From NCBI GenBank assembly GCA_029168955.1, contig JAPDOI010000009.1, positions 1,488,001 to 1,552,000 on the forward strand: DNA of 64,000 bases. Direction: 5' to 3'. Position numbers and translations under genes: made by a program. Positions 1-9,508 of this stretch are shown here, piece by piece. The notes beneath the pieces are model-generated. The model ran no database searches. It saw nothing but the letters and a program-made list of their open reading frames with translations, and had not been told where the DNA came from. Position 1 is the stretch's first letter, and the number at the start of each line of letters is the position of its first letter. The DNA comes from Aplectana chamaeleonis. Lineage: Eukaryota; Nematoda; Chromadorea; Rhabditida; Cosmocercidae.

Positions 1-507
1 ATTTAGGACGCAGACCACAAGTATAAGATCCGTTTTCAAATTATCGGAAGACTGTCGTAGGTTACGTTGGATAGAACGTCATTCACCTACAGTCACCCAA
101 CCTAATCATCCGTCCGAAAACGGACCTCTTTTTCGTGTTCTGCACCCTAAACAGCCTCTGGACAGATTTTGGGCCAAAAATGTATCAATTTCTTCTATGT
201 CCCGAGTTCTTTAATTTAACAGTTTCGCTAATTCATTGCAATTTGTTTTTTTTTCTCGTCACTGATTGTTTTATTGGTTGTTTTTTTGGGGTTTTTTTCT
301 CATTGTTCGATGCTAGCTTGCTTTGGCGCGTTCCTATAAACGTACCAAATAAATAAATCAATTTCTAAAATCTCTAAAAAAAACTTCGTGGTGCCATATC
401 TGATCTACGCACGCGCATTTAGATTGAATAGAAACTTTAAAAACTTCAAATTGTTTCTTTTTGTCTGCCCCACAACCACCAATCGACCATGTTTAGAAAC
501 TCCAGTT
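1..507. other. AT-rich intergenic DNA, nothing recognised
   Basis: No exon with splice signals, no inverted repeat and no RNA gene was found here. Short open frames are low-complexity (Phe/Leu-rich from T runs) and not gene-like. A short AAATAAATAA stretch near 347-357 could be the tail of an old retroelement. Confidence 0.4.
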
Positions 508-637
508 TTAGGCCGCGATCATACTTCCCGTGACCAGCGACGGCGACAGTGCACATCAGGCATATCGATTTTCAGTCGATATGGATGGTAAACATTGGGT
601 CGCGTCGCTCGTCACTGGATGAGTGATCCCGGCCTAA
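508..637. repeat. small foldback (MITE-like), TTAGGCC ends
   Basis: The left arm (TTAGGCCGCGATCATAC..) and right arm (..GTGATCCCGGCCTAA) are imperfect reverse complements, and CGTGACCAGCGAC pairs with GTCGCTCGTCACTG further in. The centre contains ATCGATTTTCAGTCGAT, itself a small palindrome. TTAGGCC ends recur near 1900 and 10057, so this is a dispersed family. Confidence 0.4.
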
Positions 638-1902
638 GGCCTGGTGCATACTTGCGTCGCGGCGATGGGGTCGCGGTGTAGGAACTGGTACAACCCGCCG
701 CGCCCAGCACAGTGATCGATCGCGCCTAGCACTGACAGTCGTCGCGCGCGGCCAATCTAGTGGGAGCTGCTATACGCGACGGTGCCGTGCCTGCGTCGCG
801 GCCAATCTACACTGTGCCACAATGTGAGCGCTGTTTAGCGCCATCTGGATGGTGTGTCGATTCGTCGAGCACTGCAGTACGACACCGCGACGTAAACGCC
901 AGACATCCGACCTGGAAGGCAATAATACGTTTGTTTCAAAAGTTTTTGGTTGGTAAGTAGCCTTGAATTCGTTTGGTATGTGTTCTAATCGACAGTTCGC
1001 GTAGATTATATAGCGACGGTCGGCCACTCGAAGATTTTCATTTTCCAGAATACTACCATGGATTTCTTCATGATTTCGATCATTCCAAATTTTCTTCTTT
1101 CATGATTTTTTAAAAGGCAATGCACTATTCCTTGTCCGAATTATGTTCGCATTGTTAATCATAGAGAGAGACACTCTATTTTGAGAACAAATATAACGAA
1201 AATGGAAAAATGATATCGAATTTCGCAGAAACTGGCGCTAATCCACATTTCGGAATTCACTTAAACTTTTTTCGCTCTGGGCTCCTGCCACGGTTGATTT
1301 GGGCGGTCAACCCACATTTCAAATTTGTTGAGCGATTTTCAAAAGGTTGTGATAGGTCACGCCGATACGTATCACTTAGTCGGTGGGTAAATGTTCTGGA
1401 TTTAGGTAGGTGCAGCCTTGCCTAGAATGGGTCTTTTTGGGTGCTGATCACTACGGAATTCTCCAACGATTAAGGTTTTTTATGATTCGCGATCTTTACG
1501 AAGTATAAAACGTCAATCAGCCACCTTACATGATTTTGAAATATCCAAAGAAGTATCTTATCAATGATCGCTGCCTTGAAAGTCTCCATAGGTTAAGTTT
1601 TAGACAAATTTTAAATTGAACAGTTCACCTCACATATAGAGTAATTAGATAAAAAGGTAAAGGACGAAATGAACTTCGTGTTAAGCATCTACAAACGAGC
1701 CTGTGTTGGATGATAGAAGATTAGACCCTATTTGCTGATGAACAAACGAGATATTTGAGATGAACAAACACACTTTCAAGAATGTAGTGTGTATTTTGTC
1801 GTTAGCGCAATATTGCGTCATCTTCATTGGCGACGTCGTTGAGCACTCTCTGTCGCGGCGACGCCGTCGCACGCGCGACGAAGTATGCACTAGGCCTAAG
1901 AT
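632..1902. repeat. outer inverted repeat around 1.2 kb
   Basis: GGCCTGGTGCATACTTGCGT at the left is answered by the reverse complement of GACGAAGTATGCACTAGGCC at the right, followed on both sides by GTCGCGGCGA-like sequence. The inside is AT-rich with no convincing gene. It may be a foldback transposon or two related MITEs in opposite orientation. Confidence 0.35.
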
Positions 1903-2312
1903 TAGGCTGGTCCATAGTTAGGCCCAAATCTATTTCACCCTTTATCACCAGCCGTGTCGCCAGCACTGACTACATAGCTCGTCACATAAACTATAGAAAC
2001 TTACTGATGAATTGGCGACTAGAGTATGGTGATAGAGCCAGGACAAAATCATATACAAACGAGACCGACTTTGGAAGAACTTTTTCCTCACATTTACCAG
2101 CGCTAGAACAAGAAAAGAACTTCTGATCTTTTTTTTTTGTAGAAAGTATAGAATTGAGTCGCCCATAAAACAGTAACGGCCGAGAACGGTCAAGTCTGGT
2201 GACTACAGATCATGAAGTCACGAAATAAAAACACTAGGCAGCACAGAACTCAAAATCAACTGAGCAGGTCTGTAAAAAACTTATTAATCGATTATATCGA
2301 TCACTAAACTAC
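1903..2312. other. spacer, nothing recognised
   Basis: No splice-bounded exon, RNA gene or repeat arm was found. The open frames on both strands lack gene-like composition. Confidence 0.35.
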
Positions 2313-3733
2313 TCAGACATTGGTAGCAGCGAACAGCTGTCGAAAACTCGCCAGTTGCTCAACAGCTAGCTGACAGCTGGCATTTAGCTGGCCAATGGCA
2401 ATCACGGAGCCAACAGTTGGCGTACACTCGTCATGTCATTAAATGCCGGCGACGTACGGCTGGCGAATATGTGCCAGTTGCCTAACAGCTAGGTGATAAT
2501 TGACATTTACCTGGCAACTGGCAATTACGAGGCCGACTGTTGGCTCATACTTGACATCTCAATTAGAGCTAGCGGCGGACCGCTGGCGAAAATGTGCCAG
2601 CGGCATGAGAGCTGCGTGATAATTGGATTCAGCTGGCAAGGGCAATCAAACCTCGAAATTACCGAGCGCATGAAAACGCAGTTATCCACCAATCGGCACT
2701 CTGATGGCGCCTAACCGCCCACTGGCCTTCGCTTGGCACTGAGTTGTCACATGGCTGGCACTTGAGAGAGTTGACGACTACTCAGACATTGGGATTGGCG
2801 GACCGCCGGCATTCGCTTGGCGAGCGAAAACCATTCCCGGTGTCGCACAGTCATTAGCCGGTGGTCCGCCAAAACCCTGCCAGTGGGACGTTGGCCATTG
2901 GCCAACCGCGGGCAGTCTCTTGGCTAATATCTGGCAGCCCGCTGTTGAGCAATCATTTGCCAGTGGTCCGCCAGTCTCTTGGCAGACCGACGAGTCGAGG
3001 TGTGTCCCTCACCGCAGATCGTTGTGTAGGAGATCGCCCACGCAACGGTCTGAGATGGGGGGCCAACCCCACCTCCCCCCCTAGCCGTAGGGACTTGCTA
3101 CTCAGCTGCGAAAAATATGCTAGCCTCTGTAGAGTGACATCAGGTCACCTTCCAGGGCCGGCAACAAAGTGCCGAGTGAACACTCATTGGACTGAATCGC
3201 CTTATATACTGGCTCGGCTTATCATTAAAATGAGATATCAAACTATAACATGTTGAAACATGAATAGTCGGCAACTCTCTCAAGTGCCAGCCATGTGACA
3301 ACTCAGTGCCAAGCGACGGCCACTGGGCGGTTAGGCGCCAGCCGAGTGCTGATTGGTGGATAACTGCGATTTCATGCGCTCGGCAATTTCGAGGTTTGAT
3401 TGCCTTTGCCAGCTGAATGCAAGTTATCATACAGCTTTCAGGCAGCTGGCACATTTTCGCCAGCGGTCCGCCGCTAGCTCTGATTGGGATGCCAAGGATG
3501 AGCCAGCTGTCGACCTCGTAATAACCAATTGCCAGCTGAATGTCAGTTATCACCCAGACGTTAGACAACTGGCACATATTCGCCAGCCATCCGTCGCTGT
3601 CATTAAATGACATGCCGTGTGTATGCCAACTGTTGGCCTCGTGATTGCCATTGGCCAGCTAAATGCCAGCTGTCCCCCAGCTGTTGAGCAACTGGCGAGT
3701 TTTTGCCAGTGGTCCGCTGCTCCTAATGTCTGA
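2313..3733. mobile_element. 1.42 kb foldback element with long modular arms
   Basis: The ends are TCAGACATTGGTAGCAGCG and the reverse complement of CGCTGCTCCTAATGTCTGA. Arms of about 461 bp (2313-2773 and 3272-3733) are diverged reverse complements over their whole length. Each arm is a series of degenerate modules carrying CAGCTGGC, TGGCGAATATGTGCCAG and GGCGGACCGCTGGCGAAAATG. The ~500 bp spacer holds further copies of the end motif (2780) and of the GGTCCGCCA module. No transposase is visible; this is the architecture of foldback elements. The two arms would form a very long hairpin if transcribed or single-stranded. Confidence 0.6.
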
Positions 3734-4573
3734 AATGTGAAACACAGTATATTCATGCAAATAGGTATTGATAGCATCGCTCTGTCACCATTAAATGGTA
3801 AATAACGAAATGGTCATGATAAAAACGAAGAGCGCAGAAGACCTGTTGAAGTGGGAATCACACATTTGAAAAAAAATGCTAAGCGAACGAAGTTCTTAGA
3901 TTTGAACATTTGGAAAAATTTCCACCCAAAAGATTTTTTTTGGATGCGGCATTTATAGAGCTTGAAATAACAGATTTTTTCAGTTCCGAAGCCTCAAAAC
4001 TATCGTGCGAAAAAGTAAACTTAAGAGAAATTCAAGAACTATACTTCACTTGATTTAATAACTTTCAAGAAATATTCGACAGCGATTTCGCGAATTCGGA
4101 ACTGGTTCCGATCATGGGGTGAGTTCGAACAAAAAGTCACCATACACAATTTTCTTGAATTTTACGAATAGGAACTTTGCCACATTAGATTGGCTAGCTA
4201 CTCGAAAAGAGGACAATTTTCAAATTCCCGAACAAATCAGAAGCTCAAAGAGAAACCAAAACCCGGACTGAACTCAGGATTCGAACAAGCGAACAATTTA
4301 TTCTCGGCGTTGGACTTTTCTGTGTCAACATAAGGCAGGGCTTTATTGAAAATCACAAATTGAAAAAAAAAAACTAGAAGCTCAGCAAGGTGAAACAAAA
4401 AAAATTATGCATTTTAGCCAAAAATATATTTCTTCATAAACAGCACCGCGATGGCCAAAAGGCATCATAACGGCTATATTTAGTAAAATATAAATGAGTT
4501 AGGTGACTGATGAATTGCATCTACGCCAAACCTGGAACTTGTCGTGACACATTTTCAATTTAAATTGAAAATG
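3734..4573. other. AT-rich spacer, nothing recognised
   Basis: AT-rich sequence with scattered A runs. No coding exon, hairpin or repeat family member could be supported. The TTTAAATTGAAAATG stretch next to 4574 is the flank of the following element. Confidence 0.35.
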
Positions 4574-4736
4574 GTATGCATCAGTGGTGTGCGTTAATGG
4601 CAAATATTTTTCATAAGCGCTAATCGTTGATTTTCAAAAAAAACCAGCGCTTATCCGTTGATGCGCTAACACGTTAATTTTGCGTTTCATTGAAAAACTG
4701 AAAAAAAAAACGCCTGAACACAGCTAAAAATCAATA

Positions 4737-7015
4737 ACTCATCAGAGGTCTCATATCAGTCAGTGCCATAATTCCACTACAATTAATTCTACTACGATTA
4801 ACGAACTAAATTAACGTGATTTCATGACTTTTTCGTTAAGCGTTAATCGTTAATCTTCGAAAAAAAAATCGCGTTAGCCAAGGCGTATCGTCGATTTCGC
4901 ATTTCGTTAAAATACATTGATTTTGCATTTCGTCAAATATTGAAAAAAAGAACTAAAAATTTATAACTCGTCAGAGGTCCCATATCAGCCAGTGCCATAA
5001 TTCCACTACAATTAACGAACTAAATCAACGCAAATTCTTGACTTTTTCGTTAAGCGTTAATCATTTATTTCCGGAAAAATCGCGTTAACCCGTTCAGGCG
5101 TTAACACGTTAACTTTGCATTTCGCTAAAAATTAAAAAAAAAACATCTGCCCATATTCCACTACAATTAACGAACTGAATTAGGGCCAATTGATTACTTT
5201 TTCGTCAAGCGTTAATCGTTAATTTTCGACGAAAAAATCGCGTTAACCTGTTCAGGCGTTTCGTCGATTTCGCATTTCTTAAAAACACGTTAATTTTGCA
5301 TTTGGTTGAAAATTGAAAAAAAAACTCATCAGAGGTCCCATATCAGTCAGTGCCATAATTCCACTACAATTAATTCTACTACGATTAACGAACTAAATTA
5401 ACGTGATTTCATGACTTTTTCGTTAAGCGTTAATCGTTAATCTTCGAAAAAAAATCGCGCTAGCCAAGGCGTATCGTCGATTTCGCATTTCGTTAAAATA
5501 CATTGATTTTGCATTTCGTTAAATATTGAAAAAAAGAACTAAAAATTTATAACTCGTCAGAGGTCCCATATCAGCCAGTGCCATAATTCCACTACAATTA
5601 ACGAACTAAATTAACGCAAATTCTTGACTTTTTCGTTAAGCGTTAATCATTTATTTCCGGAAAAATCGCGTTAACCCGTTCAGGCGTTAACACGTTAACT
5701 TTGCATTTCGCTAAAAATAAAAATAAAAACACCTGCCCATATTCCACTACAATTAACGAACTGAATTAAGGCCAATTGATTACTTTTTCGTTAAGCGTTA
5801 ATCGTTAATTTTCGACGAAAAAATCGCGTTAACCTGTTCAGGCGTTTCGTCGATTTCGCATTTCTTAAAAACACGTTAATTTTGCATTTGGTTGAAAATT
5901 GAAAAAAATAACTCATCAGAGGTCCCATATCAGTCAGTGCCATAATTCCACTACAATTAATTCTACTACGATTAACGAACTAAATTAACGTGATTTCATG
6001 ACTTTTTCGTTAAGCGTTAATCGTTAATCTTCGGAAAAAAAATCGCGTTAGCCAAGGCGTATCGTCGATTTCGCATTTCGTTGAAACACGTTGATTTTGC
6101 AATTCGTTAAATATTGAAAAAAAGAACTAAAAATTTATAACTCGTCAGAGGTCCCATATCAGCCAGTGCCATAATTCCACTACAATTAACGAACTAAATT
6201 AACGCAAATTCTTGACTTTTTCGTTAAGCGTTAATCATTTATTTCCGGAAAAATCGCGTTAACCCGTTCAGGCGTTAACACGTTAACTTTGCATTTCGCT
6301 AAAAATTTAAAAAAAAACACCTGCCCATATTCCACTACAATTAACGAACTGAATTAAGGCCAATTGATTACTTTTTCGTTAAGCGTTAATCGTTAATTTT
6401 CGACGAAAAAATCGCGTTAACCTGTTCAGGCGTTTCGTCGATTTCGCATTTCTTAAAAACACGTTAATTTTGCATTTGGTTGAAAATTGAAAAAAAAAAC
6501 TCATCAGAGGTCCCATATCAGTCAGTGCCATAATTCCACTACAATTAATTCTACTACGATTAACGAACTAAATTAACGTGATTTCATGACTTTTTCGTTA
6601 AGCGTTAATCGTTAATCTTCGGAAAAAAAAATCGCGTTAGCCAAGGCGTATCGTCGATTTCGCATTTCGTTGAAACACGTTGATTTTGCAATTCGTTGAA
6701 AATTGAAAAAAAAACAAATCAATAACTCTTCAGAGGTCCCATATCAGTTAGTGCCATAATTCACTACAATTATCTAACTAAATTAGCATGATTTCAAGAA
6801 TTTTTCGTTGAGCGTTAATCGTTAAATTTCGAGAAAAACCGCGGTAACCCGTTTATGCCTTAACACGTTTAATTTTACATTTCATGAGAAATTTAAAAAC
6901 ACTACCTGGCCACAGAAAAATCATTAAGTCATCAGTGGTCCCATATCAGTCAGTGCCATAATTCCACTACAATTAACGAACTAAATTAACGTGATTTCAA
7001 AACGTTTTTGTTAAA
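4737..7015. repeat. 587-bp higher-order tandem satellite
   Basis: The phrase ACTCATCAGAGGTC starts at 4737, 5324, 5911 and 6499, giving spacings of 587, 587 and 588 bp. Each large unit contains three related sub-units built on CGTTAAGCGTTAATCGTTAA and ATTCCACTACAATTAA: one with CAGTCAGTGCCATAATTCC, one with CAGCCAGTGCC about 229 bp later, and one with CTGCCCATATTCCAC about 155 bp after that. The large units are nearly identical to each other while the sub-units differ clearly. The fourth unit breaks down into diverged monomers after about 6720. Confidence 0.85.
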
Positions 7016-7819
7016 GGCACGGTCCAACCTCAGGGCAAGATTTATAGCAACCCTGTCAAGCAAGAAATCTCGATTCGCTCAAACAAGAAAAAGCGCGGAA
7101 AAAGTTGGCCACGCCCCCTGAGAAGAAAAAGTAAGCAACGCCCATCGGCAAATTTTCGATCTCAGATGCAAGTTGGATTTTAATCAAAATCTATGTTCTT
7201 CAATTTTCTATCGGCCCAGCATTATACTCTGATCTGTTCCGATGCGATGGCGGCGAATGATGAGAAAAAACTGTCTTGAGACAACTCGTCCAAGAAATTC
7301 TTGCTCTTCAAATTCACAATTTTCGAGGGACCATAACTCTGTTCGTACTGAGTTCTTAACGATTCCGGAGCCATCATTGTGATCAACGGCTGTCGGCAGC
7401 TGGACACCCCTGCAGAAATGTACAACTGTCAAGTCCGATGTGTCCGCAGTTACGGCCCACGTGCACCATACCATACGCGCATTTTTCAAAATACGAAGTC
7501 ACTGGATCGGAAGTTGTTCTCAAGGATTTCTAGCGCAGAAGGGTTTTTTCACAACGGATCACTATGAATTACTCTTCTGTCAACGTTTTAGGGAGGAAAT
7601 TCTCAGATTATGACACATCTAGCCTTTTAGTCAGCAAAGTGACTTTTTTATCCTGAAGCGTTCAATACAGAAATTTGAGGCGCAGAGCCAAACAATGTAA
7701 TCCGTTTTTCAGACCTTAAAAAATTTGGTTGAAATGTCTTATATATTCAAGTACCAATCTTCAATGAGGACCGATCGTAGAAACCCGAATTGGACTGCGA
7801 ATCAGGAGAAATCTGGATA

Positions 7820-7848
7820 GGACGGTGCAGCCTTCGGCTGCACCGTCC
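7820..7848. repeat. perfect 13-bp-stem hairpin
   Basis: GGACGGTGCAGCC, loop TTC, then its exact complement. The same palindrome with loop GAA recurs at 10881-10908, and a collapsed version lies at 10781-10796. The neighbouring text GAATCAGGAGAAATCT also repeats (7800 and 7912). It is probably the core of a dispersed repeat rather than a gene terminator, as no gene ends here. Confidence 0.6.
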
Positions 7849-8076
7849 GGCAGGGGAGGAAAACCCCGGGTGTGGGCTAATTTTTTTACCCTAGCGGTTC
7901 CGGGAGGTGCGAATCAGGAGAAATCTTGACTGGACGGTGCAGCTTTGTACTTAATAACGGTTATAAACACTGAATAAAAAACGTCCCTTCAGCTTTTCTA
8001 TTCTTCCAGCCTTCAAGGCATGATCGATGTCATATCTTTGATGTTTCGCCGTTTCTTCCACTCTTCTATAGTCGTG

Positions 8077-8331
8077 TACAGTTCACTTCCGCACTGCCGT
8101 TCAGTCCGCAAAGTGCGCGCTGTAAGCGAAAGCGTGCTGCGGTGCGGTTGCGAGTATCCTCAGACAGGGATGTGGGATCACCCGGGCGGTTTTCGCCTTT
8201 GGTGCCCGGGTGATCCCACCGCCCGGGTGATCCCACATCCATGTCTGAGAATACTCGCAACCGCGCCGCAGCACGATTTCGCAATCAGTGTGCACTTTGC
8301 GGACTGAACGGCAGTGCGGAGGTGAACTGTA
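8077..8331. mobile_element. foldback MITE, TACAGTTCAC ends
   Basis: TACAGTTCACTTCCGCACTG at the left is mirrored by CAGTGCGGAGGTGAACTGTA at the right. Pairing continues through GTCCGCAAAGTGC, GCGGTTGCGAGTATTCTC and GGGATGTGGGATCACCCGGG to a short centre, giving arms of about 110 bp. A CCGGGTGATCCCAC motif repeats near the tip. It is nested inside the hAT-like element and has no coding capacity. Confidence 0.65.
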
Positions 8332-8841
8332 TCTTCTCCTTGGTGTAAATGATAAGGGTAAGAAATAGTGTTTCCATGAAAAACCATCATAAATGATATT
8401 TCGATTATTCCCTGGCATCGAATCAGAATTTCGTCACCCTAATCAGCACTGAAACCTCCTAAAAACACTACTTTCCTTCGTAACCACGCAGAAGAAACAA
8501 AAAACAATAGAAGAGAAAGCAGGAAAAACGAGGAAAACACAAAAAAATGAGAAAAACCGGCGATCATCACTCGGCCTCAATTAAAAATTTTTGCGCGTGA
8601 ATGGCGCGTTCCGTTGTTGCCTGCAGACAGTGCTTCCTAGTTGACGGTTGTACGTTTCTGCAGGGGTGTCTATTTGGAAACACCCGTGATCAACTTGAAA
8701 TTCTCTCAAAGTTAAGCACAAAAACTGAGAAACGATTTCGAGATTGGAATGGCCTTTAAACGTTAATAGTTAATTTTCGAGAAAAAGAAACCGCGTTAAC
8801 CCGTTAATGTCAACTTTATAACGCACAGCCCTGGCATGCAT

Positions 8842-9412
8842 ACATACATCACAAAAATTCTCGATTTCAAATAGTTGAAATCCTATCGAACATAACTGTT
8901 TTCAAAAATTCACATGCGCTCATTTCAGCAACACTGAGCTGGTGATAAAGCATGAAAGTGCAGCCTTGGATATGAAACTGTCAAAAAAAATGGCAACCAT
9001 CCCACCCAAACGCGCAAAGAAGTGCCTCTCTCGCACCTCTACCATATCGATTTGCTCAGATCAACCTACCTCCAATAGTCCACTAATCAGTCCAACCTCA
9101 GCTAATTAGCGTCTAACCCAACCCTACCAAACCATATCAACCCACCAGCGCTTCTCAACAACACCAACAAGCAAATGGCAAAACAGTTTTCTACTGATGG
9201 CTGACTGACTGATTCGCAGTTTGTTCACTGATCAATGCACGTCCTTCTCCACCAACAATTCCATCGATCGAGTAGAGTCAGCAGTCGTTTGCTGCTGTAC
9301 GTTTTTCATGCTAGATGCACCAAACTTGCACTTATCACACCCGGATAGCATATACTGCCTGCTTTCTCACACGTAAACTGCAATCGCCACCGGCAGCTCC
9401 ATTTGTCGGCCA
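8842..9412. promoter_or_regulatory. upstream region of the triokinase gene
   Basis: About 570 bp between the hAT-like element and the first possible start codon of the triokinase gene. It probably holds the promoter, but no specific site can be supported. CTAATTAGCG and repeated CAACCTACC/CCAACCTCAG-like phrases (9062-9130) are seen without known meaning. Confidence 0.3.
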
Positions 9413-9508
9413 ATGTTCAGCATTTCTCTATTGTTGACAGTCGGTCGTCGTTGCATTTGCTCTGTTCCCAAGTACAACTCGCTTCCAAATCTGATCTCAC
9501 CCAGAAGA
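9413..9508 (+). CDS. possible N-terminal extension of triokinase
   Basis: An in-frame ATG at 9413 would add 32 residues containing four Arg, one Lys and no Asp or Glu, a composition compatible with a mitochondrial presequence. Against it, the bases before the downstream ATG (TCTCACCCAG then AAG AATGG) resemble a 3' splice site used for spliced-leader addition, and the downstream start gives the family's normal length. The downstream start is preferred. Confidence 0.3.

Larger units (their letters stand above)
4582..8833. mobile_element. 4.25 kb non-autonomous element with hAT-like ends
   Basis: The left end reads CAGTGGTGTGCGTTAATGG. The reverse complement of the right end reads CAGGGCTGTGCGTTATAAAG, so 13 of the first 15 bases match. 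The flanks are GTATGCAT (4574-4581) and GCATGCAT (8834-8841), an 8-bp duplication with one difference. Terminal CAG and an 8-bp target duplication are hallmarks of the hAT superfamily. There is no transposase frame inside. The left half is a satellite array; the right half (7.0-8.8 kb) holds a perfect hairpin and a nested foldback. Just inside the right end a diverged satellite monomer reappears (8757-8820), so the element is satellite-flanked on both sides. Confidence 0.6.

Noticed and set aside
2313..3733. Possible CRISPR-like array, because similar modules recur
   Set aside because: Modules are degenerate, vary in spacing and are mirrored in two arms; the setting is a eukaryotic genome. 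A foldback element explains it.
4582..8833. Helitron as an alternative to a hAT element
   Set aside because: The inverted ends and 8-bp flank duplication are not Helitron features; no 3' CTRR hairpin end was seen at this boundary.
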